Source: Lachnospiraceae bacterium
Lineage (GTDB): Bacteria > Bacillota > Clostridia > Lachnospirales > Lachnospiraceae
Direction: 5' to 3'
DNA length: 64,000 bases
NCBI GenBank assembly: GCA_017938315.1
Contig: JAGBBV010000037.1
Span: 47,665 to 111,664, forward strand
A model generated the notes under the pieces. The model saw only the letters and a list, made by a program, of their open reading frames with translations, had not been told where the DNA came from and did not search any database. Positions 8,140-17,999 of this stretch are shown here, one piece after another; positions within the stretch are counted from its first letter, which is position 1, and every line of letters begins with the position of its first letter. A program made the position numbers and the translations under genes.

Positions 8140-9066
8140 ATGAGCAAAGGATTTGATGACATTATTTCAAAAATCAGCGAATGCGGAATGAAAACCGTGG
8201 CTGTTGCAGTTGCACAGGATTCCGCTGTCCTTGAAGCAGTCCAGGCTGCCAAGGAAAGAAACATTGCAAATGCAATTTTAGTAGGTGATGAAGCTAAGAT
8301 TAAAGAAATTGCTGACTCTCTGGGCATTGATGTATCCGGCTTTGAAATTATCAACGAGCCCGATATGATTCAGGCATCCCTTACCGCTGTTAAGCTTGCA
8401 CACGACGGCAAGGCAGATATGTACATGAAAGGACTTGTTGACACCAAGAACTTCTTAAAGAGCGTTCTCGATAAAGAAGTTGGTCTTCGTACCGGAAGCC
8501 CTCTTTCCCATGTAGCCGTGTTTGATATTCCCGGCTTAGAACAGCTTTTATTCTTAACCGATGTTGCATTTATGACTTACCCTACCTTAGAAGATAAAGT
8601 AAGTATTATCAAAAATACTGTTCCCGTATGTAAGGCTTGTGGTGTAGATACTCCTAAGGTAGCACCTCTTGCTGCTGTAGAAGTTGTTAACCCCAAAATG
8701 CCTGCTACCGTGGAAGCTGCAGAACTGACCAAGATGAACGCAGAAGGTCAGATTACCGGTTGTATTGTTGACGGTCCTCTTTCCTTAGACCTTGCTATCG
8801 ACCCTGAAGCTGCCCTTCACAAAGGAGCAACCGATAGAAAAATCCAGGGTGATGCTGATGTTCTTCTTTTCCCTGACATTCATGCAGGAAACCTTGTTTA
8901 CAAGGCATTGGTACATACAGTTCCCGGTGTTAAGAACGGCTGTATCTTAACAGGAACCAAGGTTCCCGTTATCTTAACCTCCCGTTCCGATACTTTTGAA
9001 ACAAAAGTAAACTCAATTGCACTCGCTGCCGTTGTTGCAGAAGAGATGAAAAAAGCAAACGCATAA
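8140..9066 (+). CDS. ptb: Phosphate butyryltransferase
   Basis: 308 residues. It converts butyryl-CoA and phosphate to butyryl-phosphate and CoA in the cytoplasm, the first step of the kinase route to butyrate. The protein aligns end to end with the Ptb/Pta family: MKTVAVAVAQDSAVLEAV at the N terminus, KADMYMKGLVDTKNFLKSVL and GPLSLDLAIDPEAALHKG, which is diagnostic for Ptb. The ATG is preceded by AGAGG. It is followed after 24 bp by butyrate kinase, and the pairing removes doubt between butyryl and acetyl specificity. Codon choice is rich in highly used codons, consistent with strong expression. Confidence 0.93.
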   Translation: MSKGFDDIISKISECGMKTVAVAVAQDSAVLEAVQAAKERNIANAILVGDEAKIKEIADSLGIDVSGFEIINEPDMIQASLTAVKLAHDGKADMYMKGLVDTKNFLKSVLDKEVGLRTGSPLSHVAVFDIPGLEQLLFLTDVAFMTYPTLEDKVSIIKNTVPVCKACGVDTPKVAPLAAVEVVNPKMPATVEAAELTKMNAEGQITGCIVDGPLSLDLAIDPEAALHKGATDRKIQGDADVLLFPDIHAGNLVYKALVHTVPGVKNGCILTGTKVPVILTSRSDTFETKVNSIALAAVVAEEMKKANA

Positions 9067-9090
9067 GAATTTGAATAGGAGGAAAAACAA

Positions 9091-10158
9091 ATGTCTATTA
9101 AGAGTTTGATTATCAATCCCGGTTCCACTTCCACCAAAATCGGTGTTTTTGAAGATGAAACCTTATTATTTGAAGAAACTCTTCGTCACTCTACAGAAGA
9201 AATCGCACAGTACGCTTCTATCGTAGACCAGAAGGATTTCCGTAAACAGATTATTCTTGACTTACTTGCAAAAAAAGATTTCGACATCAACTCCTTACAG
9301 GTTATCGTAGGACGTGGCGGTATGCTTAAGCCCATTCCCGGCGGTACCTATGCAGTAAGCGACGATTTACTTAACGATTTAAAGATTGGCAGACAGGGAC
9401 AGCACGCTTCTAACTTAGGCGGTATCCTTGCAAGAGAAATCGGTGATGCTATCGGCGCACCTTCCTACATCGTTGACCCCGTTGTTGTTGACGAGCTTAT
9501 GCCCATCGCAAGATACTCAGGTGTTCCTGAAATGCCCCGTACCAGTGTATTCCATGCACTGAATCAGAAGGCAGTTGCGAAACGCTACGCAAAGGAAAAA
9601 GGCGTTCCTTACGAATCCTTAAACTTAATCGTTGTTCATATGGGTGGCGGTGTTTCCGTAGGTGCTCATGAAAAAGGACGTATTGTAGACGTATTCAACG
9701 CACTCGATGGCGATGGAGCTTTCTCACCTGAAAGAGCAGGTGCCGTGCCTGCCGGTGCACTGATTAAAATGTGCTTCTCAGGCCAGTACACTGAAAAAGA
9801 AGTATATAAGAAAATCGTAGGTGGCGGTGGCTTTAACGCTTACCTTGGCACCAACGATATGCGTGAAGTAGCAAAGATGGTTGCAGATGGAAATAAAAAA
9901 GCTGCAGAAATCCGCGAAGCATTTATCCTTCAGGTAACAAAGGACATGGGTTCCATGGCCTGTGTATTAAACGGAAAAGTTGACCAGATTATCGTAACCG
10001 GCGGTATCGCATACAACAAAGACGTAGTTGATAGAATGCAGGAAAGAGCAGGATTTATCGCTCCTTTCACTGTATATCCCGGTGAAGATGAACTTCTTGC
10101 GCTTGTACAGGGTGCACTTCGTGTTATGAACGGCGAAGAAGAAGCGATGAAGTATTAA
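9091..10158 (+). CDS. buk: Butyrate kinase
   Basis: 355 residues. It transfers phosphate from butyryl-phosphate to ADP, giving butyrate and ATP by substrate-level phosphorylation. The ASKHA fold is evident: N-terminal phosphate loop [18 protein letters not shown], the acid-sugar-kinase signature [20 protein letters not shown], and [17 protein letters not shown] near the C terminus. It follows ptb by 24 bp with AGGAGGAAAAACAA before its ATG and is closed by a strong terminator (10171-10203). Length and motifs are those of typical clostridial Buk. The pair implies a butyrate producer using the kinase route; a CoA-transferase route elsewhere cannot be excluded. Confidence 0.93.
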   Translation: MSIKSLIINPGSTSTKIGVFEDETLLFEETLRHSTEEIAQYASIVDQKDFRKQIILDLLAKKDFDINSLQVIVGRGGMLKPIPGGTYAVSDDLLNDLKIGRQGQHASNLGGILAREIGDAIGAPSYIVDPVVVDELMPIARYSGVPEMPRTSVFHALNQKAVAKRYAKEKGVPYESLNLIVVHMGGGVSVGAHEKGRIVDVFNALDGDGAFSPERAGAVPAGALIKMCFSGQYTEKEVYKKIVGGGGFNAYLGTNDMREVAKMVADGNKKAAEIREAFILQVTKDMGSMACVLNGKVDQIIVTGGIAYNKDVVDRMQERAGFIAPFTVYPGEDELLALVQGALRVMNGEEEAMKY

Positions 10159-10170
10159 TAAAAAGCAAGA

Positions 10171-10203
10171 AAAGGTTGCCGATTTACGGCAACCTTTTTT
10201 ATT
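10171..10203. terminator. Terminator between buk and trkH, probably bidirectional
   Basis: 11-bp arms AAAGGTTGCCG/CGGCAACCTTT with a 5-base loop, followed on the plus strand by TTTATTTT. The two genes converge here, so it may stop transcription from both sides. Confidence 0.85.
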
Positions 10204-10210
10204 TTCCTAT

Positions 10211-11647
10211 TTATTCATGCGCTGACTTTGCAAACAGTAAAAACATCGGGAAAATTTCCAATCTTCCGGTAAGCATTGCCGCCGATAGCAAAAGCTGTGC
10301 CGGGTCAGAATACACGCTGAAATTTGCCGCTGGTCCTACTGCACCAAGTCCCGGTCCGATATTATTAAAGCATGCAAGCACCGCCGTAAAATTTGTTGTC
10401 AAATCAAGCCCATCCAATGACAAAAGTACTGTAAATAAACAAATCAAAAGCATATATGTTGTAACGTATATTCTGGTAGAACTTAAGGTTTGTTTGTCTA
10501 CGGGTTTCTTATCCAATCTTACATTCACTACTGCTTTCGGTGCAATAATCTGCTTAATTTCCACAAACATGGATTTTACTACAATAATTACACGGGAAAT
10601 CTTCATACCACCACCGGTAGATCCTGCACAGGCACCAATCACCATTAAAAGTAGCAATATATGCTTAGAAAACTCCGGCCAGTAATTGTAATCTACCGTG
10701 GCAAATCCGGTAGTGGTAATAATACTGGAAACTTGGAAAAAAGCATCTCTAAAAGATTTTCCGATACTTTGTGTCTGGTTTAAGACGTTCACAGCAATTG
10801 CAACCGTTGACAAAGCGACAATCCCCAAATATACCTTTGCCTCCTCAGACTTTAAGACCTCTTTCGCTTTTCCAAGCAAAAGCAAATGATATAAGTTAAA
10901 ATTGACACCAAACAGTAACATGAAGATACCAATTACAATCTCTATATAAGCACTTGCGTATCCACCGATACCGGCTGCATTTACAGCAAAACCACCGGTT
11001 CCGGCCGTACCGAAAGCAATACAAAAACTATCAAAAGCAGGCATACCACCCACCCATAATAGCACGATAAGAATCACTGTCATCGCAGTATAAATGCCAT
11101 AAAGAATCATAGACGTGGTACGCATTCTCGGCACCAGTTTGCCTGCTGTGGGCCCGGGCACTTCTGCACGTACCAAATGCATGGAATTGTCATTTTCCAT
11201 TGGCATTACCATAAGTACAAATACAAGCACCCCCATGCCGCCAATCCAATGGGAAAAGCTTCTCCAAAAAATAATTCCGTGCCCTAAGTCTGCCGGCTCT
11301 GCTAAAATAGATGCCCCTGTGGTGGTAAAACCGGATACCATTTCAAACAAGGCATTGATATACGTGGGAAATCCGCCTCCCAGATAAAGTGGAATTGCAC
11401 CGATTACGGATATTACAATCCATGCCGTAGCTACAATAAAATACCCGTCTCTGCTACTCATTCTCTCTTCTGACTGTTTTACCCTTGAGAGCAAAAATCC
11501 AATAATTGCACAGGGAATTATGGTAGTAAGAAATGCAGATGCATCACCGTCACCATAAATAAACGCCACCAGCAGGGCCGGAATCATCAGCACGGCTTCT
11601 ATTAAAATAATTTTACCGATAAAGCTTATAATTTTTCGTTTATTCAT
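10211..11647 (-). CDS. trkH: Potassium uptake channel subunit TrkH
   Basis: 478 residues, polytopic membrane protein built of four M1-P-M2 repeats. The four selectivity-filter loops can be seen as TTTGAS (about 110), GTAGTGGF (about 215), ITTTGFA (about 315) and NNIGPG (about 430). It conducts K+ (or Na+) into the cell when gated by the cytoplasmic TrkA ring. The start ATG follows AGGTAAACAGA. It lies 16 bp after trkA in the same operon, the usual arrangement. KtrB would be shorter and paired with a single-domain KtrA, so TrkH is the better name. End of the gene faces the buk terminator. Confidence 0.9.
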   Translation of the reverse strand: MNKRKIISFIGKIILIEAVLMIPALLVAFIYGDGDASAFLTTIIPCAIIGFLLSRVKQSEERMSSRDGYFIVATAWIVISVIGAIPLYLGGGFPTYINALFEMVSGFTTTGASILAEPADLGHGIIFWRSFSHWIGGMGVLVFVLMVMPMENDNSMHLVRAEVPGPTAGKLVPRMRTTSMILYGIYTAMTVILIVLLWVGGMPAFDSFCIAFGTAGTGGFAVNAAGIGGYASAYIEIVIGIFMLLFGVNFNLYHLLLLGKAKEVLKSEEAKVYLGIVALSTVAIAVNVLNQTQSIGKSFRDAFFQVSSIITTTGFATVDYNYWPEFSKHILLLLMVIGACAGSTGGGMKISRVIIVVKSMFVEIKQIIAPKAVVNVRLDKKPVDKQTLSSTRIYVTTYMLLICLFTVLLSLDGLDLTTNFTAVLACFNNIGPGLGAVGPAANFSVYSDPAQLLLSAAMLTGRLEIFPMFLLFAKSAHE

Positions 11648-11663
11648 TCTGTTTACCTAATAT

Positions 11664-13046
11664 CTATGCACTAAATATATCTTCCAATCTCGCAATCTGA
11701 CTGTTAATCGTTGCCACCAAAACAGTATCCCCTGCTTTAATTACATCATCACCTCTGGGAATCAGGATTTTAGCATCTCTGATGATGCACCCAATCAACA
11801 TATTTCTTTTCATCTTCAAATTCTTAAGCGGAATATCCAGATTTTTGTCATTTTCATCTACTTTGAACTCGATAAATTCTATTTTACCGTCCATTAACCG
11901 ATATAAAGACTCTACTGCATCATTATCTTCCGCATTTAAAAGCGAACGGCTGTATCCCAAAATACGGTCTGTTGCAACATCTTCCCTTGAAACAATACAT
12001 ACCTTGCTGTCATCGGGAAGTACATGAAGTCTTGACTTCATCTTAACCCTTGATATTACTTTGCTGATATCCTTTGATTCAGCATACATTGCTGCCACCA
12101 GATTATATTCATCATTTTCTGTAAGCGTGATAAATGCATCTGTATGAGTAATATCAGACTGTGACATATTGTCAAAATAAGCAAGTGCATCATCACAGAT
12201 TACGTTTACACCATCCAGCTTCTCTGCAATTAGAGCAGCCTCTTCTTCATTCTGTTCTACCAAAGTCACCTTTGTTCCGTGCTGCAGCAAAAGTTCTGCC
12301 AGATAATAAGAGATGATTCCTCCACCTGCAATCATAATAGACTTCATCGGTTTAATGGGCAAATTCAGTTTCTTAAACGCTTTGCGGAACTCCTGTACCG
12401 CACCTGTCATATAGAGAACGTCTCCGGCGTGGATTACCGTATCCCCTTTCGGCACGAAGGCTTCTTCGTCGCGGACTACCGCACAAATCAGCAGATTAAT
12501 CCCCATATTCTGGCTGATTTCTATCAATGTTTTATCAGTAAGAGGACTATCCTCTTCTATCATCATTTCTACAAGCTCTGCTCTGCCCTTTGCAAAAACC
12601 TCCACTCTGGTAGCAAGCGGAAAACGAAGCAAACGATAAATTTCCATTGCTGTAGCAAGCTCCGGATTGATAATCATGGAAATACCCATTTTATCTCTGT
12701 AAAAACGATATCGCCTTGCATAATCCACATCCCTGATTCTTGCAATTGTATGTTTTGCCCCTAACATATGAGCCGTCAGACAGCTCAAAATGTTCATTTC
12801 ATCCGAGTTCGTCACGGAAACAAAAATATCTGCTGCGGAAACATTCATCTCCTGGAGCGTTGCACAAGAGGCACCATTTCCCTGCAAACATATAATATCC
12901 ATGGAATTTCCGAGACTGACAATTACCGATTCATCTCTGTCAATTACCGTTAATTCATAACCGTCATTTACAAGCTGTCTTGCAAGTGCACGCCCGATAT
13001 TTCCCCCACCTACAATAAATATTTTCATTGTTTTGCGATTTCTCAC
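11664..13046 (-). CDS. trkA: Trk system regulatory subunit TrkA
   Basis: 460 residues made of two RCK units, each with a nucleotide-binding Rossmann fold and a RCK-C lobe: IFIVGGGNIGRALARQL at the start and IMIAGGGIISYYLAELL near residue 238. It binds NAD(H) or ATP and gates TrkH from the inner face of the membrane. The chosen start is the GTG at 13046, which has AGAAGG nine bases upstream; the internal ATG six codons later has no ribosome site but would give the more usual MKIF N terminus. It is the first gene of the trkA-trkH operon. Confidence 0.88.
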   Translation of the reverse strand: MRNRKTMKIFIVGGGNIGRALARQLVNDGYELTVIDRDESVIVSLGNSMDIICLQGNGASCATLQEMNVSAADIFVSVTNSDEMNILSCLTAHMLGAKHTIARIRDVDYARRYRFYRDKMGISMIINPELATAMEIYRLLRFPLATRVEVFAKGRAELVEMMIEEDSPLTDKTLIEISQNMGINLLICAVVRDEEAFVPKGDTVIHAGDVLYMTGAVQEFRKAFKKLNLPIKPMKSIMIAGGGIISYYLAELLLQHGTKVTLVEQNEEEAALIAEKLDGVNVICDDALAYFDNMSQSDITHTDAFITLTENDEYNLVAAMYAESKDISKVISRVKMKSRLHVLPDDSKVCIVSREDVATDRILGYSRSLLNAEDNDAVESLYRLMDGKIEFIEFKVDENDKNLDIPLKNLKMKRNMLIGCIIRDAKILIPRGDDVIKAGDTVLVATINSQIARLEDIFSA

Positions 13047-13170
13047 TTTGTAATACCTTCTTTCATGTATACTTCACGGTACACTGTTGATAATACCACA
13101 CTTTTCACGACTTTTCATTAATAAAATGAAACAAAAACCTCCTAATTTTGAGTATGCCAAAAAAATTTAT

Positions 13171-13199
13171 TTGACATTCTTCTTTTTGCTAATTATAAT
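13171..13199 (+). promoter_or_regulatory. Promoter of the tyrS T-box transcript
   Basis: TTGACA (13171-13176), 17-base spacer, TATAAT (13194-13199), a full consensus sigma-A promoter placing the start of RNA near 13206. Confidence 0.8.
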
Positions 13200-13205
13200 T
13201 GCAAG

Positions 13206-13515
13206 TAATTAAATAGTTGATTGATTAAGAAAAGCAATGATAAGAAGAAGTAACATAAAGGGAAACATACAGAAAGTTGCCGGTTGATGAGAGGCGCATG
13301 GGAAGCTTTATGCGAATACATCTTTGAGCTTCGCACCAAAAGACTTACGTCCGGTAGGCTGCGACGGTTCCTGCACCCGTTAACGTGCTAGAGTATAAAC
13401 CATTAAAAATAAATTGGTCGTACTCGAAGAGGTAAACAGTGTGAACTGTTTATAAACTTTAGGTGGTATCGCGAGAATGTACTCTCGTCCTATTGAAGGA
13501 CGGGAGTTTTTTGTT
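13206..13515 (+). promoter_or_regulatory. T-box riboswitch controlling tyrS
   Basis: About 300 bases of leader with the marks of a T-box: a stem I region with GATGAGAGGCGCATGGGAAG, the antiterminator T-box sequence AGGTGGTATCGCG (13461-13473), and a terminator with 10-bp arms CTCTCGTCCT/AGGACGGGAG (13482-13506) and six T. A TAC triplet at 13317-13319, inside GCGAATACATC, is the likely specifier codon and matches tyrosine. Uncharged tRNA-Tyr pairing with the specifier and the T-box bulge should let transcription read into tyrS. Confidence 0.93.
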
Positions 13516-13543
13516 TTTCTTGATCAGAACAGGAGGAAAACAT

Positions 13544-14776
13544 ATGAAAACTAATGAAAGTAACATGAAACAGGAAGTAAACAGGCAGATGCGCATTATT
13601 TTGAAAGGTGCAGAAAACCTAATCGGCGAAGAAGATCTTAGGTGCAAACTAGAGCGTTCCCTATCTACCGGAAAGCCCTTAAACGTAAAGTTCGGAATGG
13701 ACCCCAGCGCTCCTGACATCCACTTAGGCCACGCTGTGCCTCTTCGAAAACTGAAACAATTACAGGACTTAGGGCATCAAGTCATCATTATTATCGGTGA
13801 TTTTACCGCCAGAATCGGAGATCCCACCGGTAAATCCAAAGGCAGAAAAGCACTCAGCAGCGAAGAAGTACTAACCAATGCACTTACCTACCAGGAACAA
13901 ATTTTTCACATTCTTGACAGGGAGAAAACACAGGTCCGTTACAATGGGGAATGGCTGGAACTACTCGCCATGGAAGATATCTTGAAATTAGCATCTACCA
14001 TTACCGTAGCCCGTATGTTAGAACGGGACGACTTCCAAAACCGTTTTATCAATCAGGTGCCTATCGGACTCCATGAATTCTTTTACCCGCTGATGCAGGC
14101 ATACGATTCTGTGGAAATTTCGGCTGACCTTGAACTGGGCGGCACAGATCAGACTTTCAACATCCTAATGGGACGCTCTTTGCAAAAGGACTACGGATTA
14201 GAACCTCAGGCCGCTCTCTTCATGCCTATCCTGGAAGGCCTTGACGGCATCGAAAAGATGAGCAAGAGCCTTGGCAACTACATTGGTGTAAAAGAAGATG
14301 CCAACGTCATGTTTAAAAAGGTGATGGAAGTGCCTGACAACCTGATTATCCGCTACTTTGAACTGGCTACTGACATTCTTCCCGATGAACTTGATGCCAT
14401 AAAAGAAAAACTGGCAGAGGGATGCAACCCCAGAGATATAAAACTACTATTAGCCCAAACCATTACCGGTTTGTATCACTCAGAAGAAGAAACTGCGCTT
14501 GCTGAAAAATTTTTCAAACAGGCCTTCACCAACAAGGGGATACCGGAAGACGTTCCTATACTACCTGTACCTATGGAAGCAAAAATCTTGCAGGATATCA
14601 TCCCGACACTTATTCAAAAAGAAATCCTCAAAAGCGGTAGTGAATTCAGACGTCTGGTTGCACAAGGCGGTGTGTCGCTCAACCAAGCAAAAATTTCTTC
14701 TTTGGATGCTCCGATTCATACCGGCGATGTTCTCAAAATAGGAAAGAAAACCTTCTTGAAAATAGAGCTGTTATAA
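13544..14776 (+). CDS. tyrS: Tyrosyl-tRNA synthetase
   Basis: 410 residues, class I synthetase that charges tRNA-Tyr. The HIGH motif is HLGH at 60-63, the KMSKS loop is EKMSKSLGN at 237-245, and an S4-like RNA-binding domain closes the protein (about 345-410, with LVAQGGVSLNQ). The open frame extends upstream to 13463, but that part lies inside the T-box terminator; the ATG at 13544 follows AGGAGGAAAACAT and is the real start. The family is the TyrZ-like branch, with the long insert VIIIIGDFTARIGDPTGKSK. Regulation is through the T-box; a palindromic terminator follows at 14785. Confidence 0.95.
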   Translation: MKTNESNMKQEVNRQMRIILKGAENLIGEEDLRCKLERSLSTGKPLNVKFGMDPSAPDIHLGHAVPLRKLKQLQDLGHQVIIIIGDFTARIGDPTGKSKGRKALSSEEVLTNALTYQEQIFHILDREKTQVRYNGEWLELLAMEDILKLASTITVARMLERDDFQNRFINQVPIGLHEFFYPLMQAYDSVEISADLELGGTDQTFNILMGRSLQKDYGLEPQAALFMPILEGLDGIEKMSKSLGNYIGVKEDANVMFKKVMEVPDNLIIRYFELATDILPDELDAIKEKLAEGCNPRDIKLLLAQTITGLYHSEEETALAEKFFKQAFTNKGIPEDVPILPVPMEAKILQDIIPTLIQKEILKSGSEFRRLVAQGGVSLNQAKISSLDAPIHTGDVLKIGKKTFLKIELL

Positions 14777-14784
14777 CGCAAAAG

Positions 14785-14812
14785 GGGCAGACGTACGTCT
14801 GCCCTAATTTTA
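14785..14812. terminator. Terminator between tyrS and the VanW gene
   Basis: Arms GGGCAGAC/GTCTGCCC (14785-14792, 14797-14804) around GTAC, so the centre is a full palindrome. TAATTTT follows on the plus strand and CCTTTTGC on the minus strand, fitting two converging genes. Confidence 0.7.
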
Positions 14813-14823
14813 ACAGTATTCTG

Positions 14824-15648
14824 TTACACTTCTTCTTTCTTTAGCAAATGTTCTGCTTTATACATTACCTGTGCATGATTTATCTGAAGCAGTTCCTTTT
14901 CCAATAAATTGCCACTCTTTTTATCAAACTTACTACGGTAAATTTTCCCCTCGCGATAAATAATATCTGTTTCTTTTATAAACCGTTCTTCTTCACACTG
15001 AATGTGCCAGCTGTTTGGAAGTTCCCTTTCGCATCTGAGCTCGCCGCACAAATACTCATCCGTCACCCATGTAAATATCTGAAACGTCTGTCCTGTATTA
15101 TTTTTCACCCGGTAATCTAAATAATTGTACATAATGGAAGTGCCTGTTCCAAATGGTACTTGTCTTCCAAAATCCGGAAACAAATCATATCTGTCGTGAT
15201 GATGACGTTCTGTCACTGTAAGCGGCGAATGCAAAACCATCCAATGTAGCAAATTGGTAAACTGGCACATGCCGCCACCGATTCCTTTTTGGGTCTTTCC
15301 ACAACTGATAGTCAGCCCCGGCAGATAACCCTTCTTCGCATTCGTCTTACCTACCAGCTTCCAGAAAGAAAAAGTTTCTCCCGGTCTGATGAGCACTCCC
15401 GTTACCTTTGGTGCTGCCAAAGACAAATTCTTTGCCTTATTTTCCTGCAATTGCAAATCCACATTGCCCAATTTTCTCCGTATCAAAGACTTATGCTCAT
15501 ACACCAAAACCGGCAACTTATCCGCTTGTTTGTCTTCTGCAAATTTTTCTTTCGAAAATAAGTCTTTCACATGTCTATGTATACGGCATTTTATCACAGA
15601 AATATCATAACAAATGGGATGTAACTCACAAAATAATTTTCTCGCCAC
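14824..15648 (-). CDS. VanW family protein
   Basis: 274 residues. The VanW domain spans about 80-215, with the hallmark RPGETFSFWKLVG, the segment GLTISCGKTQKGIGGGMCQ and the HHHDRYDLFPDFG stretch. VanW proteins occur in some vancomycin-resistance clusters and widely in Clostridia; their biochemical role is not established, and nothing else of a van cluster is present here. No signal peptide or membrane segment is seen, so this short form appears cytoplasmic. The start is GTG with GGAG six bases upstream, overlapping the end of the NUDIX gene region (9-bp gap), so the two are likely co-transcribed. Confidence 0.85.
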   Translation of the reverse strand: MARKLFCELHPICYDISVIKCRIHRHVKDLFSKEKFAEDKQADKLPVLVYEHKSLIRRKLGNVDLQLQENKAKNLSLAAPKVTGVLIRPGETFSFWKLVGKTNAKKGYLPGLTISCGKTQKGIGGGMCQFTNLLHWMVLHSPLTVTERHHHDRYDLFPDFGRQVPFGTGTSIMYNYLDYRVKNNTGQTFQIFTWVTDEYLCGELRCERELPNSWHIQCEEERFIKETDIIYREGKIYRSKFDKKSGNLLEKELLQINHAQVMYKAEHLLKKEEV

Positions 15649-15657
15649 CTTTTTCTC

Positions 15658-16161
15658 CTACAGTTCAAATACCTGCTTAATACTGTCATAATGAAGGAAA
15701 ATCCCCTGCTTTGCCAGTTCTTTAATTTCCTCTGCTGTTGCCAGTTTAAAGCCTGCTGCCTCTTCTTTCTGAATCTTTACATCGCTCTCATCAAAATCCA
15801 TCACAAAGCGATAAATATCCACAAAATAGTTATCTCCTTCACCGGGATTTTCTCTATGATAACTGAACAGATAACCTCCCTTAGCTCCGGACACGTCAAG
15901 GCCTGTTTCTTCTAAAACCTCACGTCTCACCGCATCGGCGGAATCCTCACCAGCCATAACACCACCACCGGAAACCTCCCACCATCCGGGTGCCCATGAC
16001 TTTGTCATCACACGCTGGGTAATCAAAAATTTTCCGTCAGATCTTACAACCACTCCCAGCACCGTAAGATGGTATTCGCCCTCCTTAAGACACCAATCAT
16101 TGCGTTTCATCGTACGGCCTGTACGCTGTTTGTTCCTATCATAAATATCCCAAAGTTCCAT
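15658..16161 (-). CDS. NUDIX hydrolase
   Basis: 167 residues. A complete NUDIX box GVMAGEDSADAVRREVLEET (G-x5-E-x7-REV-x-EE-x-G) lies near residues 68-90. The enzyme should cleave a nucleoside diphosphate linked to another group, using Mg2+; the N-terminal ELWDIYDRNKQRTGR pattern is common in the IPP-isomerase-like NUDIX branch, but the substrate is not known. The frame is open eight codons further upstream, yet the ATG at 16161 has GGAAGGAAG before it and starts with the usual MELWDIYD, so it is preferred. The VanW gene follows after 9 bp. Confidence 0.85.
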   Translation of the reverse strand: MELWDIYDRNKQRTGRTMKRNDWCLKEGEYHLTVLGVVVRSDGKFLITQRVMTKSWAPGWWEVSGGGVMAGEDSADAVRREVLEETGLDVSGAKGGYLFSYHRENPGEGDNYFVDIYRFVMDFDESDVKIQKEEAAGFKLATAEEIKELAKQGIFLHYDSIKQVFEL

Positions 16162-16193
16162 TGTAAAGTTCTTCCTTCCAAGCATAAAATCTA

Positions 16194-17900
16194 TTATTCT
16201 ATTGTGAATTCTTTCACACCATCTTCCAATTCACGGGCAATTCCATATAATCCATCTGTACGTTCGGCTACTGCATTCATAATCGAACTTACTTCTACAG
16301 CCAGCGCAGATGTTTCTTCCGTACTTGCAGCATTTTCTTCTGCAATGGCTGTCAGATTCTGCACAACATCAACCACCTTTACTCTTGCTTCATCAAGCTG
16401 CTGTGTTTTGCTGGCAATCACTCTAATTCCATCAATGGATGTATCAATGCCTTGTTTTACATCCATAAATGCGTCGCTTGTCCGCTGTACATTTTCATCC
16501 TGTTTCTCGACAACCTCTTTCACTTCTTCCATTGTCTCTACAGATTTATGTGATTCCTGCATCAAAGTTTCTATTACCTTCTTTATCTGACTTGCTGACT
16601 CATTAGACTGTTCTGCCAATTTTTGGATCTGTGCCGCCACTACAGCAAATCCCCTTCCCTGTTCACCGGCTCTTGCAGCCTCAATAGATGCGTTCAAAGA
16701 AAGTAAATTAGTTTCTTCCGCAATATCCGTAATAATATTAACCGCTTTTTCAATTTCATTAACAGAATCATTTGTTATATTAGTCTGTTCATAAATTACT
16801 TGTATTGCATCTTTGGTTTTTTGATTTACGAGGCTTAATTCGCTTAATTTTTCTACCGCAGTTTCTCCGGCATCACGCATTGCCCTGGCATTTTCACGAA
16901 GTCTCTCTACCTCACCACTGGTCTCCTCAATCATATTGCCCATAACAATAACGTTTTCTGTCGCAGTCTGGGTATCTGCAGCCTGGGAAGACGCACCTTC
17001 TGCAATCTCATCTATGGCCTTTTCCACTTGTTTAACAGCATCGTTTGCTTTTTCTGCATTTTCATTTAACGAATTTGCTGTGGTATATAATTCGCTGCTT
17101 TGGCTCATTATTTTTGCAATAACTGCCACAAGTGTTTCCCGCAAGTCCTCCACAGCACGTGCCATAGCACCGCTTTCATCTTTTCTTTTCATTATTTTTG
17201 CCTGTTTTTCATTCTTTCTGAAATCCAAGCCTGCAATTTTTTTAACCAAGTCTGTGGTATGTTGAATTGGTTTAATAATTAATACAGATATAAACAATGC
17301 CAATGTAACATATATGATTGCAGTTATCACAGCACCAATAATACTGCTGCTGATAATCGTTTTCATATCAGCAAACACTTCACTTTCATCTGCCGTAATT
17401 ACTAAAATGTATGCCGCATCTTCTCCTATATAATAAGCGGCATATTTCATAACACCCTTAAATAAATATTCAATCAAATCCGGCTGTGGAATATTGCCCT
17501 TTGCAATATCACTTACCAGTGCTGTCACTGCTGCATTTTCTACCGGCTGACCTATCTTTTCCGGTGTCGGATGATAGAGCATGGTTCCATCCGCAGAAAC
17601 AACATATGCGTAGCTTGAAGACATTCCTTTAATTGTCACATCACCCACAAGCACATCCAGCTCTTCCGGTGCAAGAGCCACCTCGGATCCCAAAATCTCC
17701 ATTTCTCTGTCTACACTGGCCCCCGCAACCAACGCAATATCTTTCATGTAGCTTTGTGTTGTGCTCCGCATGTTTTCTTCTACTTGCGGAATAATAATCC
17801 TTAGTACAATTGTTACCACGCTCACAATGGAAATAAATACCAACAAATTCATTTTTGTCTTAATAGAATGCATTACTGGAACTTTATCTTTCGTTTTCAT
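16194..17900 (-). CDS. Methyl-accepting chemotaxis protein with extracellular Cache domain
   Basis: 568 residues. Order: N-terminal membrane segment (about 13-30), extracellular Cache-type sensor (about 35-185, with [20 protein letters not shown]), second membrane segment (about 188-212), HAMP (about 215-270) and the cytoplasmic signalling coiled coil. The hairpin tip reads [20 protein letters not shown] followed by [19 protein letters not shown], the strict signature for CheA/CheW contact. The ligand cannot be read. The ATG follows CAGGAGGTATTTGT, and a promoter TTGAAT-17-TATAAT lies at 17939-17967. Presence of a chemoreceptor implies a motile cell. Confidence 0.93.
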   Translation of the reverse strand: MKTKDKVPVMHSIKTKMNLLVFISIVSVVTIVLRIIIPQVEENMRSTTQSYMKDIALVAGASVDREMEILGSEVALAPEELDVLVGDVTIKGMSSSYAYVVSADGTMLYHPTPEKIGQPVENAAVTALVSDIAKGNIPQPDLIEYLFKGVMKYAAYYIGEDAAYILVITADESEVFADMKTIISSSIIGAVITAIIYVTLALFISVLIIKPIQHTTDLVKKIAGLDFRKNEKQAKIMKRKDESGAMARAVEDLRETLVAVIAKIMSQSSELYTTANSLNENAEKANDAVKQVEKAIDEIAEGASSQAADTQTATENVIVMGNMIEETSGEVERLRENARAMRDAGETAVEKLSELSLVNQKTKDAIQVIYEQTNITNDSVNEIEKAVNIITDIAEETNLLSLNASIEAARAGEQGRGFAVVAAQIQKLAEQSNESASQIKKVIETLMQESHKSVETMEEVKEVVEKQDENVQRTSDAFMDVKQGIDTSIDGIRVIASKTQQLDEARVKVVDVVQNLTAIAEENAASTEETSALAVEVSSIMNAVAERTDGLYGIARELEDGVKEFTIE

Positions 17901-17938
17901 ACAAATACCTCCTGAATTCCTACTTTATACACACTTAT

Positions 17939-17967
17939 ATTATATTGTAAATTCACTCAGTATTCAA
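17939..17967 (-). promoter_or_regulatory. Promoter of the chemoreceptor gene
   Basis: Minus strand TTGAAT (17962-17967), 17-base spacer, TATAAT (17939-17944), 39 bp before the start codon. It looks like a sigma-A promoter and not the flagellar sigma-D form. Confidence 0.65.
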
Positions 17968-17999
17968 CCGATAGTCTACTTAAATTGTATGCCTCATTT

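Noticed and set aside
13463-13543. Upstream in-frame extension of tyrS by 27 codons
   Set aside because: It lies in the T-box terminator stem, has no ribosome site, and the ATG at 13544 has AGGAGG at the right distance.
14824-15648. Vancomycin-resistance cluster
   Set aside because: VanW alone, with no vanA/B-type ligase, vanH, vanX or VanRS neighbours; VanW proteins are common in Clostridia without resistance.
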